Assembly: GCA_944989445.1 (NCBI GenBank)
Contig: CALYLW010000732.1
Location: forward strand, 248,001-312,000
Length of the DNA: 64,000 bases
Direction of reading: 5' to 3'
DNA from: Ampullaceana balthica
Taxonomy: Eukaryota; Mollusca; Gastropoda; Lymnaeidae
The notes under the pieces were generated by a model. That model worked only from the letters and a program-made list of their open reading frames with translations. It did not search any database and was not told the origin of the DNA. Both the position numbers and the translations under genes were made by a program. The first letter of the stretch is position 1, and the number at the start of each line of letters is the position of its first letter. Positions 36,916 through 49,328 of the stretch are shown here, in pieces.

Positions 36916-37179
36916 GTTTGAATTCAAATGGTTTCCTACTTTGTTAGAGCAAAAATGTTTCAAGGATTTAGGTTGAAAAAGTTGTAATGAGAATTCTTTG
37001 TACCACTTTGGCCCTGGTTTGTTCAAAATGTGATATTTATTAATTTTTTTTCACTTTTGAGGGGGCAGCTCTCATTTTCCCCCAGGATATGAAAATAAAA
37101 GTTACATTATGCCCCATTATATTTTTGGGACTAGGTATATGTGTGGTAATTAATAAATCAATATTTTTCTTGATTGTTG

Positions 37180-37795
37180 GTTTCTGGAGGCAAGACTTCA
37201 AAATTGTTAGCAGTTCTAGAAGATTATAGGAGATTAAGACTCGGAGGTAAGGTAACAGTGCAGTGGATCCCGAGCCATATGAATGTTGACGGCAATGAAA
37301 AAGCAGACTCCCTGGCAAAAATCGGGGCGGCCCAGCCCCAACCAGACGTCCCAGTCACTTATCTCGGGGCAAAGACCTGGCTAAGGGACCCCTTCAGGAA
37401 CAAGTGTTTCCAGGAGTGGGCTGACAATACGACTGCCAGGGGGGTATTCGCTAACATGTCCAGGCCAAATCGATCAGACCAGTGGTGGAGTTTGAGTCGC
37501 AAACACTAGAGTTTAGTTACTGAATTTCGAACAGAGCACTGCCCAACTAACTCATATTCAACAGGCTGCACCATAACAGGGACTCGAACTGCCATCATTG
37601 CAGCCAAGCCTCTGAAACAGTACTACACCTGTTAACTTCGGGGAGGTTAGGGAGGCAAAAGAGTCTCACGTGAAGTGAAGACAATGTTGTATGGCACTGC
37701 TCAGCAGATGAAGCAGGTTGTCCAGGTATTAGCCAAGGCCTTAAGAGACTAAGTCTCAGGCCAAAAGAATATGTAGAAGAAGAAGATTATGGGTA
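37180..37795 (+). pseudogene. Non-LTR retrotransposon RNase H / C-terminal relic
   Basis: The frame 37174-37509 encodes VTVQWIPSHMNVDGNEKADS, the His-containing end of RNase H, followed by LAKIGAA. After a stop, further pieces read NCHHCSQASETVLHLL, the C-terminal CxxC...H region of Jockey-type ORF2. It ends near AGAAGAAGAAGAT. Truncated at the 5' side and interrupted by stops, so not functional. Confidence 0.8.
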
Positions 37796-39318
37796 ATGCA
37801 TGGCGAAGTGTTTGTGACTCTGCAATAATTATAGGCTGTAGCAGGCTGGATTAAGTACAATAGGAGAAAAGGCAATGTCTGAATATTTGTGTTTCAAACT
37901 TCACAACGACAAAAAAAAAGGATTTTCAAATCAATAAGTCAGACATGATGAAAAATTTGATTTAATGAAAATTAACAGAATTTAGTTTGAGATAATGTTT
38001 CTATTTAAACAATGTCAACAACAAAAATAATAGCATTTAAAAAAAAATAATGGCATTAAGAAAGAAAAGGTTTAGCACAACATTCATAAAAGTAATACAA
38101 GCACTCACACCACTTTTCTCCATATTAATCTTATTTTGTTTGAAATGTTTTATTTTTTATTTTAATGCATATAAAACTAATTTGTATTTCTTATTCAATT
38201 TAATGGATTTAAGCTAAAGCTGTAAGGCCTCCAATGAGCTCTAACCTTAACATTCACTATCAAGTCTTTGATTCATGGCCAGTTCAGAGCTAACAGAGGA
38301 TTTCATCATTGGGTCCTGAGGTTGGCCTTTCAATATCTTATTCATGGTAGTTACAAAGAACAGGGCTGAATTTGAATTTTTGAAATATTACAAAACCTTA
38401 AAGTAGAAATCTAGATGCACAAGAAACAGAAACAATTTTAACTTAGTTTTATTGGCAAAATTATGTCTTACACTGTGGTCAAAGGCAAATTTTATATGAT
38501 ACAAGTCGAATCATGTTTTTGACTAGCAATAATAAGGCTGACTATCACCCTAACCTAAGAAGGGTCTGGCTGTTTGGGTCATAATATAACTGAACCCAAA
38601 CAGACTTCACTACACCCCCCCCCCACTCCCATCCCATCCCATTAATCTTTTACTTCTATCCATTTTGACAGATGGCAAGGCTCTGCCCTAAAAATAAAAA
38701 AAAGTAATTATTTATGTCAGCAAAGATGTTTTAGATATACTAACATAATGATTAGGGGAATAAGACTTTTTACAGAGAAGGCTAATTTTTTTTGGTCATT
38801 TAAGTCTTTACAGAATCTAAGTACATGTTATGTATCTAAGTACATGTTATGTATCTAAGTACATGTTATGTATCTAAGTACATGTTATGTGGTCTTGCCA
38901 GTCATTAAACTAAAGGGTTTCTTAACAGCAAAACACCTAAAATGACTACTCTATAAAAAAAATAGATGTGAAATTAATTACACAAATCAGCACAAATAGA
39001 GACTAGCTAATATTGTAAAAGCAATTTGAATATTTTGAATGACCAGCATGAAATTATCTTACTCTAAATATAGAGATATAAAAAAATCAATTTGTGTTGC
39101 TGTACTTGTACACATCCTATTCTTGTATAACACAAGTAGACACAAAGAGCATAACCTTTGAACCAAGTGAAAATGGCTACACTTTTTAAATATTTTATTT
39201 TATGCCCAAAACTATATAAAAAATAACAACAACCCAGAAATATAATACAGTGAACAACACATCTATCATGGAACATGCCATGTGTTTAACAACAATAATC
39301 ATATGAATGCCTGAAAAC

Positions 39319-39501
39319 CAATGTTCCCTCTAAGTGTTCGTTACTCCGTGTGCAAAGTAAAAAACTAAAACCCTTGTGCAAAGTTGCACATCATCCATTT
39401 TTTAATGCAATATTTTACAAAATTTGCTGAGCTGTAATTCTAAACTGCTGCGCGGCGTCTGTCAAATATCTGCGCTTGCGCGCAGCTTAAAGGGAACATT
39501 G
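39319..39501 (+). mobile_element. hAT-like MITE, CAATGTTCCC family
   Basis: Ends are CAATGTTCCCTCTAAG and GCTTAAAGGGAACATTG, a strong inverted pair. It is near full length (183 bp). Flanks CTGAAAAC and CTCACAAA match only 5 of 8, so the target duplication is unclear here. Confidence 0.75.
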
Positions 39502-40068
39502 CTCACAAATAAGAACAACGGAAGACTTATCCTCAACATTATTTTTTTTTATTTGTGCTCATAAAAATCTTAACTTATCAACTCAAGTTCAAAGTCCAAA
39601 TCCACAATATTGAATCATTTTGTCATTATACTTTAGAAAGTGTTTGGGAAGCATATTTTCACTTATATAATATCATACATAGGCATTTTAAAACTGCATA
39701 AAATATATGCGGATTTTCCAGATTCGTGGGAGGGGAGGAAAACGACACAGTACACTCCATTTAGTGAAAGGGTGGTAGAGTTCATAAAGTGACACCGAAT
39801 TGAGTTTCCACATTTTGAAATACACCACAAAAAAATGTTATAGAAACAAAGTGCAGTAATTCAAACATATTTAAGTGGACTTTGTTGAGATAACTATCCA
39901 ATTCAATTATGAGATTATGTCATTGTAATTTTAACTGGAAGAAGCTGAGAAAAATTCACACACTCAAATACTGGCAACTGTCACAGTATTACCATTTGTG
40001 GAGAAGTTGAAGGTTGCAAGTAGCCTCATTTTACATTTCATTTTCATTTTTAAAAAATCAAGTAAAAT

Positions 40069-40105
40069 AGGACGCAATAATCTTCTGTATAGAAGGATCA
40101 TCTTT
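40069..40105 (+). repeat. LINE 3'-UTR fragment
   Basis: AGGACGCAATAATCTTCTGT and TATAGAAGGATCATC match the tail of the LINE relic at 17776-17805. Confidence 0.5.
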
Positions 40106-42046
40106 AACTTTAACAGATAAAATAGCGGTAACAATTAGTAACATGTAAATGTATTTAAGCAGCTCTACTTTAGCCACAGGGTAAAAGTTAAAGAGAGGGT
40201 TTGGGCAGTTGGTAGCAGTAGGACCCCTGACACAGTATTACACATCATTGATAGTAATAGGCAGGGGAGGGTTAGGGTAGCTTTAGCTTCTGGTCATCAT
40301 ACTAAACTAAAGCAATAATTTGATAGCTTTAATTTCTATGACACATTAAATTAAAGCATATTTGAAAACTTTAATTTCTATGACCACATTAATAATTAAT
40401 TAAAGCAATAATTTGAATCTGGATATCTTTTTTTTTCAAGTTATTCACTGACACTTTTGGATATATTGTATTTAGAATATGTTAAAAAAATTATGTTTAA
40501 TGTGTCATCAAAAACCATTTCCTTCTTTTTTTTCCTATCATAGAACTCCCATAGCTACAACTAAAGTAACGCACAGTGCTACAATAATAATAATAAATAA
40601 ATTGTCCCAAGTGAAACACAAAAGACAGTGTGATGGTTTGGATCAAACTGCTGAATAAATTAGATTTCATATCGACTCTGCCTCCCTGAGCTAAAATGGA
40701 TCAAATTAAAAAAATGTTTGTAGCAAAAATTGTAATAGTCACCTTGACCATCACAAATATTCGGACTTACGCAACATTACACCCTGAGCTTCAAAAGTCA
40801 AACAGATTGCAAAAACTCAAGGAGATATATTTGAATGAAGAAAAAAAAACAACGGTTTTTAAAACATCTAAGAACAAATCATTTATTTAAAAATAAACAA
40901 CAATCGGTTATCCCAAGTAATTTCACACAAAAATGAAAAAGAGTGTAGCCAAACTGCATTTACAAGGCCACTGTCTGAAGCATGAGAAAATTGTTGGTTG
41001 ACTGTTGACCCACAGAGGGGCAATTTCAAGATTTTGAAGGACATGAAGTTATTGAATGAGGAAAAAAAATTTGGGTGGGGTGTGAGTGAAGACACATCAT
41101 AAATGACAGGACAAGTTAGGAAAGGGAACATTTTTATCATGTTTTTACAATGGGAGAAAAAAAAAGGGGGGGGGGTAGGAAAGGGGGGGGGGTAGGGAAG
41201 GGGGTCGCTTAGGAGTGGCAAAAAAAAAGGTTAAAGGTTAGGTAATTCCTCATCAACAATCAGACATTTCATAATGTTACCAAAGACAAAAATTAAGAGC
41301 AAATAACTTTAACTAAAAAGAACCCTAAAAGCATTACAAAATTACATTTGCACCAAAAAGTCACCTAAGATAAAATAATGCTAGACTTTCAATCTCCAAT
41401 GGGAAAGTGCCCACAGAAATATTTAGCAAGTGTTGATATGTAATCCCCCATGGGGGGAAATTCGGTCAGTGCGTTTTCAGCTAGGTGAAATTCCTTGTTA
41501 CAAGGAGAGATAGAGTTGCAGACTTTTGTTAGATGTCAGTTACCAACTCAAGTTTGTATTAGCCCCCCCCACCCACCCCCCCTCCCCCTTTGTCCCCACT
41601 ATGGCCATTTCAAATTAATATTTTTGAACCTCTGCTTATTCTCAAAATTGTTTGGCAACGTGTTCAGCTATGAAATTAGTGTTCTCGTGGGAAATTTAGA
41701 TTTCCCTTGAATAGATCATCAATGAAGGCATTGAATTATCTCAAGTTCTCAAAATTTGTTCTCTAAACTTATACCAAGAAAGGTAAGCAAAGCTGACACG
41801 CATGTCGCTAGTGTAAAAAAAATATCAACTGCAGCTCAAAAAAATCAAAGTATAAAAAAATATTTTAAAAACCAATCAAACCACTGAATGCTTAGGATTA
41901 AGTAGATAAATTATAATAACAAAGCTTTTCAGACCATCTATTTGTTAATCATCTCAAGAGTCTGTTATGGTAAGGCTTTGGGATACTCTATGAGTATCAT
42001 TCGTTAATGTTTCATTGGTCAATTATTAATCCTTGATACCAAGATA

Positions 42047-42604
42047 CGGTGGAACCTCGGGTTATGAACGCCACAGATTACGAACAAGAACTTAGAAATT
42101 CTTTTGCCTCAGGTAACGAAGAGTGCCTCAGGTTACGAACACAGGCCAGAGAGAGGGAGAGCGCAAGGTTAAACATTAGAGAAAAATGATTGTGTACAGT
42201 ACCAACGAAGGCCACGCACTGCTAAAACTCCATAGCGCTAGCCTAGTTTTTCAAGTATGTGCATCCTCGCTTTCATTAGCTTGACTACACAGCAGTAAAA
42301 GATTTCTTAGAAAGTAACAAACATTTCCTATGATTGCTTTTTTGATAAGAAAGAATGACTGAATCTTTTTTTAATGATACATGTACATTTAACCTATTTG
42401 GTTGTTTTATTTTTCTTTACTTAACGTAACACGTAAACCATGAAGGACTTGTATTCATTGCATTTTGTAAGGTAAATGGTCAGATTTTTAAAAAGAAAAA
42501 TTCTTTTGACTTGGAACAGACTGTCATTACTCCATTGATTTCATTATTTTAGGTTACGATTTGAGATCTTGAAAGAATTAAGTTAGTAACTCAGGGTATC
42601 ACTG
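42047..42604. mobile_element. Tigger-like MITE
   Basis: It starts CGGTGGAACCTCGGGTTATG and ends AACTCAGGGTATCACTG, bounded by TA on both sides (42045-42046 and 42605-42606). End sequence and TA target are typical of pogo/Tigger elements. 558 bp, no transposase frame. Confidence 0.75.
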
Positions 42605-42606
42605 TA

Positions 42607-44094
42607 TTAAATTTACAGTAACAAAATCAGTTAAGAAATATATCAGGGGAACACATAAACTTTCTAGATCTCTGAGAGTTGATTTGCTCTGGTATCATTT
42701 ACAAGTGAATTCCTTGCCAAATGCTTCCTTAAACAAACTGACTATTTTTTCAACGTACATATCATTTCTTTACATTGTAATAAGAACATTGTCAGAGTTG
42801 GTAAAAATTGTAAAACACAAACTTAGTTACATTGTACATGGAATAATGCAAAAATTATAATAAAATAATGAAGAAACAAATCGCCCCCAACAAAAAAACA
42901 TTAGAAACTCCACTAGTATGGCATCCCCTTGTTTTTGTAAAAATGTCCAATCTATTTAATCCACATAATTAGTAACCATAACTAATATCTAACTACCACA
43001 TAGAGCACACTGTATCCCCCTACAGCTCTCATATAACATGACTTATATAAACAAATGTAAAAATAGATCCACATAATATGAACAAATTGAATGACATTTT
43101 TGTTTAAAAAAATAAAAAAATTTTAAACACCAAAAAGTGCCCACAATTTTGGAAGACAAATTTTCAAAGATAATTTTATTATGGGATTGTGTTTATTTGG
43201 ATGGGAGGGGGCAGTGGGGGCTGGGGAATATATTATTACGACAGCCCAAAACACTGTAACAGAAATAATTTAAACAGCCTTCTAGAAGTCCTCACCAATG
43301 TTCCCTTTAAGCTGCGCTGCCACGCGCAGCAGTTTAGAATTACTGCACAGCAAATTTTGGAGAATATTGCACAAAAACCGGATGCTGTGCAACTTTTTAC
43401 TGTGCGCATGGTCCTCACACTGTGATCTTTGTCACTCTGAGCTACCCCTGCACGTGCCTACAGGGTATATGGTTTCTTCAATGCAGTTCAAAGTGTTTGT
43501 CTTAAAATAATTAACAAGACTGGGAGTTTATGTGATAGATAACTTCCCAGAATTGTCCCGGACGAACCATTAAATCGTGAAAGGGGAGACAGCTCATTCT
43601 AAAATGTGCTGTTTATCCTCTAGATTATATGTTGCGCACTCTCAAATGATACTTAAATCAAAGATTTAACTGCATTATCAAAAATGTAATATTGTGATTT
43701 ATTCCAATACAAACAAGCTTTTCCACTTAAATTATATACATTAAAATTTTTATCATTTTCCTCTGTCATTTAATTTGAAATTCTAAAACTTAGCTGTCAA
43801 ATGTATGCATTTAATGTTTAAATTCGTTAATTATTAATGAATGCTCAAACCTTCATTATTAGCAAAATGAAGTCTTTAATTTTTTTTGTGGAGGTTCAAA
43901 AAAAAGAGAGTACACATGTTAGTGGTAGCAAGGGAGACAAAATAAAACATTTCATGAATGGAGAGTCAGAAGTTTGACAGCTGGTTTTTCACGGAAGTGG
44001 ATGGAGTCAACACTGCCGCTAGGGCTGATGAAAAGGTGGGCCTGAGCTGCGTACAGTATTCAAGTGTGGGTATGAGACCTGACATGGATGGATT
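42607..44094. other. AT-rich intergenic region
   Basis: Contains one hAT-like MITE at 43296; otherwise no gene or recognised element. Confidence 0.45.
43296..43410 (-). mobile_element. hAT-like MITE, CAATGTTCCC family, truncated
   Basis: It starts CAATGTTCCCTTTAAGC and ends inside the element at TGTGCGCATG, yet has a perfect 8-bp flank GTCCTCAC at 43288-43295 and 43411-43418. The opposite terminus is missing right up to the duplication. Confidence 0.75.
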
Positions 44095-44285
44095 AAACTT
44101 ACTGGTCCTGGGTGGACCATGGATTTAATGGGGCCTGGGTGGACCATGGATTTAATGGGGCCTTGGTGGACCATGGATTTAATGGGGCCTTGGTGGACCA
44201 TGGATTTATTAGGGCCTGGGTGGACCATGGATTTAATGGGGCCTGGGTGGACCATGGATTTATGGGGCCTGGTTGGACTCTTTAA
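44095..44285. repeat. 27-bp minisatellite
   Basis: Seven units containing GGGTGGACCATGGATTTAAT. Nine codons per unit keeps both strands open. Confidence 0.93.
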
Positions 44286-44754
44286 CTGGCTTGACAGGGA
44301 GGGACATAAAAATATTTAACTTCACAGTGACTAAGGGACTGACTTAGACATATTATAAATGTAGACTAGCTTGACCCGTAAAATTATTTTACTTAGTTCA
44401 TACTAAACTACTGACACACCAAAAAAACCAACAACAACAAAGAACAATGACAATATATTGTGATAAGCAAATGAGATATTATTTCCATTGTAAACTTTCA
44501 GCTATTATAAATAAATTGCCATGTATAAATTAGAATGAGATTCCAAAAACTCTAAGGTTTTCTTTCAAAGGAAACTCAAAGGAGGCAGATGACAAAGAGT
44601 TGTATCAGATTTTCTAGACAGCACAAAACAAAATTTTTGATAAGTTTATCATCAGTATCTCTTAAACTGTAAGGACATGAGATTTGTGAATCTGAGGGAA
44701 CTAATGAAGATGGGACAAAAAATATAAACAAATGGCAAGTGCTTATATTACTTA

Positions 44755-45182
44755 CAGTATATACTCGTTCTAAAGCCGACTTCTTTTGGACAAAATCTAG
44801 GGGAAAAAGTGGGAGGGGGGGGGTGGTGTGTCGGCTTATGAGCAGGTCATAGGTCATTTCTGTTGTTATTTACTGACTTAATTAAGATTAAATATTAAAA
44901 AAAACATTTTCTTTTCATTTTAATACAATAAAAAGCCCTTTAGCGAATGCTATAAAAAAAATGACATCCATCTTGTTCTTCAAATCTCTTTGTTCTTCAA
45001 CCTAAACAAAAGTAAACAATCATAATGACCGATTTAGCTTGTAGTTAAAAAAATGTGTACCGTTTTGTTTACGCTGTCCTATTATTTTTTGGGGTCGGCT
45101 TACGAGCGGGTTACACACTCCAAAATTTGGAGGGGGGGGGGTCGGCTTAAGAACGAACGGGCTATAGAACGAGTATATACGG
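44755..45182. mobile_element. TA-target MITE, CCGTATATACTCG family
   Basis: Ends CAGTATATACTCGTTCTA and TAGAACGAGTATATACGG, with TA on each side. Internal copies of GTCGGCTTA occur as subterminal repeats. 428 bp, no ORF. Related elements at 49497, 55167 and 63776. Confidence 0.8.
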
Positions 45183-45184
45183 TA

Positions 45185-47915
45185 TACACTTATGTTTGAC
45201 ATCGAAAACAGAAAAAAACAACATCATAGGAAAGACACAAATTAAAAACAATTTACTTTAGCATTTGTTTGTTGACAGAAAAAAGATTCCTGAGAGACGA
45301 ATGCTATTTTTTTTTCCTTGTGCAAATTTTCATTTTTTATCTACCTTAATTCAAATATTAATTTAACATAAAACATATAGCAACCCCCTTTAGATAGTAT
45401 AAAACATTGCAATAAGCTATAGTGCATTCAAGATTAAGATCTTTTAAAAAATCTTCAACAAAGTTTTCGCAGCGTTTGCCATTAAGGATTTAAAGTTTCT
45501 ATAAAATCTTTTGATATTGCGGCTTGTAATTAAATGTGAGATCTCAGGCAGCTTCTAATAGTCTGTATTAACAAAAAATTTTTTTTTAACTCAAACATGA
45601 TTTTTATTAAAGTTAGGCTAACCTCTGATATCAACCTAAAGAAATACAAAATGGTTTTCATCAAAGTCGATCAAACTATTCAAATGAAGACCTCAGGGGA
45701 AGAAACGGCTATGTGGCATTTAAAAATGTTTTTTAGTTAAAGAAGATCAAAAATAGAATGCTCTGAAAGAGGCTTTATGAAAAAATTATGTATCTGAACC
45801 TATTAAAAATTCAAATCTATTTAGTTAATGTATAAGAAATCTGTATAATTTTGAACTTTAAAACTTGAATATCTCAAAACTACAGAAATTTGACATAGCC
45901 GTTTCTTCCCTTGAGCTCTTCAAATGCATTGATTGTGACTTTTGAAATTCATCATCAGAAACATCTTCATTAAAAAAATTAATTCATTTCATTTTTAAGG
46001 AATGAAATAATTTGAGTGCACCTTCATAATTCCACCCACACATGGACAGATCTTTAAGAAGAAAAAAAAATTTTTAATGGAAACATTGATAAAATTATTG
46101 GGAAATCTCTTTGAGAACCCACACATCATCTCATGTAAAAACATACATGTCTGTCATTGAATACAATTAAAATATCATCATACTTAGGTTCAATCTGAGG
46201 ACATTCCATCTCTCATATTTCAAGTAGGATTTCATCTACTCACAGGCATTCAATTGGTTCAAACATATCTCATTCTGATGCACAGATTCATTCTGAATCT
46301 TATTCCGATGTACAATTTCATTCAGAGGGGTATCATATCTCATTGAATTACAAAACCTCATTCCGACATGCAATTTATCTAATACAAACATGTAAACGTT
46401 TATTTCCAAAAAACCTAAATTTTGTTGACTAAGGCTGTATGAACATTCGTTGTTATTTAATATTGTTTGGCACCAGTCAGAGTTTGATACTTTAGATTAA
46501 GGTCGACATCCTGTAGTTTTTTGGAGCTAAGACTGTCCATAAGGAAATCACCCTACCAATTCATGAAGTCTTTAAAATATTATTGCCCCTTATTGTATTT
46601 AATTAAAATTAATTTTCTAATTTAGGAAAAAGAGATGACAGAGAGAGAGAGAGAGAGTTAAAATTCAATAAGAGGTATGGGTTAAAACAACGCGAGATAT
46701 TTTAAATCTAAGCATTTATCAAATCACCACTCAGGTATTTATATTATTAAAAAAGTACACTTACAATCCCCAAATAGGTCACATAACCAAATCTAATGAA
46801 CTATTGAAAGAAAACTTCCCTAAATGCATTCCACTAGCAGAGCTGGCCTGGACTCCACAGTTGTTATGTTGACACAGTGATTCAACCTGCAGGAAGGGGT
46901 GGGCTTGTAGACAAGCTTGTTGTATTCCTCAGGTCTTGGTTTATCAGGCAGGACTACAACAAGCCCTGAAGTCCAGATAGTGGAGGAAGTCCGTCTCTTG
47001 AAATGTTTTATCCAGGAAGGAAGTCTTGACCCCCCCCCACCCCCAAATCCACTGTCAATCAAGCCACTTTGTCCATAAAACTGTTACATGATGTCATGTC
47101 TGCAGGTCTGATCTAACAGACGTCCCGGGTGTCACTGTGACCCAGATACAGGCCAGCTGTACGATTAACTCTGTTTCCCTGTCTTTAACTCTGCTGGACA
47201 TTGTGGCCATGAATGAAGCCCTTGTGCTCATGGTTTCAGCTGTTATAAGTTGTTAACCTTAAGAGATCCTGGTGCAAGCAGTTTTTTCAATATTTCCTAG
47301 TAATATCAGAGAACCCAAGAACTGTTCACTGTTGTCATGCTACTGTTCCACATGGTCATATTGTTCTGTAAGTACATTTCTGGGGACAGCAAAAGAAAAG
47401 GTGTTTTTTTTATTTCAAATTTTGACTCATTTATAATAGTATTTTTTAAAAATTTAAAAAAAAGATTCATTGTCTGAAAGAATGTTTATGTGTGGGTAAA
47501 ATATTTTCCTTAATTTTTTATTCTACTGATATTCATGCTTATACTAAGAAAACTTTTATGCTGTAGACAAGACATAAACAACATACTTGCTCACTCTAAT
47601 TACTAATATGGGAAAAACACATTAAAATGTTACTACATGTTTTCAGTTTAATTTTGCTTTATTTTAATTGAATTGTGCTGTGAGAATCTGGGATTGGTCC
47701 GAGGTAAGCTGTGACGGAAAAAAATAGGTTGTGAGGCACCGATCTTAAAAACAATGGCTATGGGCACAGTAAAGGCCACTTTATGATTTTTGTTTATCAC
47801 TTAAAGCATGGGCCAAATAATAAGTTTATTAAGATGTGTACCAGGCCTTTTTTATTTTATTTATTTGTAAAAAGATAGCCTGCATATTAGTTGTGTTCAT
47901 CTAGTCAATCCTAGC
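45185..47915. other. Intergenic region with a hairpin
   Basis: No gene. It contains the inverted repeat described at 45666-45940, a short (GA)n near 46637 and a C-run near 47032. Nothing else recognised. Confidence 0.45.
45666..45940. repeat. Imperfect inverted repeat (about 50-bp arms)
   Basis: The left arm (45666-45717) holds GGGAAGAAACGGCTATGT. The right arm (45891-45940) holds ACATAGCCGTTTCTTCCC. About 170 bp separates them. May be a fold-back element. Confidence 0.8.
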
Positions 47916-47919
47916 CTGG

Positions 47920-48627
47920 GGGCCGTCCATAAAAGACAATTTTGGATAATTTTTCACCACCCCCTCATAACAAATAGTTAGCCTTTTCCAATATGATGTC
48001 CCAAAGCTTTGACACCCCCCCCCCAATAAAAGCCATATTTTCAAATCACTTTCTTGTCATTTAAGTCATGTATTTATTGTAAGGCTGCCCTCTGTCACTA
48101 TGATAAAATAAAACTAGTTTCAGCTTAGAAGAAAAATCATGGTGTTAGCAGCAGACAGAAAAGGGGAGAGAACAGTGTGAAGAATTGCGTCAGACAAGAT
48201 GGCTGGAAAGTTTTAGTAAAGTGTGTGTAAAATTAAATGTCTTAAATTTCTTCTTCCTTTTTGTGAGATGTAAAGGTATTGTGTATCAAAGTTAAAATTC
48301 TTCATTGCTGAAAAGTGGTGTTAGCAGAATCATTCATTTGTCTCATACCTTTTAATCTAATTGATATAAATGACGAAAGCCTACAAACACACATGAAAGA
48401 GGTGTGTGACACATTATAATATTATAACATGAGTGGAGCCATGTAAAACGTCATTAAATAAATTTTAAGCAATCAAATATTTAAGTGGAACTTTAATTTA
48501 AAGCTGTGCGTTTTGATGCGACGTCACGGTTTCTTCTTAAACAACCCCCTCCCTCATCACACATCGTCACAAATGTGTGAACCCCGACCCCCCCACCCCG
48601 GAGCGTGACATCATTTCTGGACGGCCC
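47920..48627. mobile_element. DNA transposon remnant with GGGCCGTCC ends
   Basis: Left end GGGCCGTCCATAAAAGAC and right end GTGACATCATTTCTGGACGG followed by CCC form an inverted pair. 708 bp, no long frame. I cannot settle the superfamily or the target duplication. Confidence 0.6.
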
Positions 48628-48954
48628 TTTGTAGCCAGTAGCAGTTTCAGTGAGCGTAAAACATGGTTAAAGTGTGTGGCATGAACAGATTTCAAGATGA
48701 AACATTTCCCTAATGCAAATAAACTTGACAGTAAAAAAAAAGCCTGTTGGGAGTTTTCTTTGATTTACAACAAACACTAGAAGTCTATAGGTTCAAACTT
48801 TACTTTCAGAATTAATTAAACAGCCAAAAATTTCTTTAAAAGATCAAGGTGGCATATATGCACCGTAATGTCGTTATATGTTGTATTTGCATTTAGGTTA
48901 TGAATGTTTTACATCGAATGAACTGATAATTATGCGTGTTACTAATTTTATGTG

Positions 48955-49020
48955 AAGTGCAGTGAGCCTAGTTGCTTGCTGGGTACTGCGCTATATAAAT
49001 TATCAAATTATTATTATTAT
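48955..49020 (+). repeat. Retroposon 3' tail with (ATT)n
   Basis: GTGAGCCTAGTTGCTTGCTG, then GCGCTATATAAATTATC and (ATT)n. Similar tails in inverse orientation lie near 52856-52925 and 59222-59290. Confidence 0.6.
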
Positions 49021-49057
49021 CTTAATATATCAATATATGAAAACTGGATCAGTAGTA

Positions 49058-49328
49058 TCAACGTGATTTACCTGCACCATCGTCAGCACCAGGGACAAAC
49101 TCCTTCAGCAGGTACATCATGAGAGCACTGATTGCCCCTGATGCCGGCAGAGTGACCACCCATGCTATGAGAATGTTCCGGAAGAGGGACCAGTCCACGT
49201 TGTCGTTGGACCGGACGCGGCCGGTGAAGACGATGGAGCCCACCTTGCAGTGGGTGGTTGAGATGGGAATGCCGACGTGAGAGGCTATCAGGACTGTCAT
49301 AGCCGCCCCAATCTCTATACAGAATCCA
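49058..49328 (-). CDS. SLC20: SLC20 exon m (last seen)
   Basis: Encodes [37 protein letters not shown] and [16 protein letters not shown], ending [10 protein letters not shown] then TGA at 49060-49058. A GTAAAT donor follows GCAG at 49072, so the exon could instead splice on to a further exon; the family usually ends close to this point. Confidence 0.9.

Larger units (their letters stand above)
37796..42046. other. Intergenic AT-rich region
   Basis: No gene. It holds a 19-bp tandem repeat (TATCTAAGTACATGTTATG, four copies, 38817-38892), one hAT-like MITE at 39319 and a LINE 3'-UTR fragment at 40069-40100. Confidence 0.5.
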
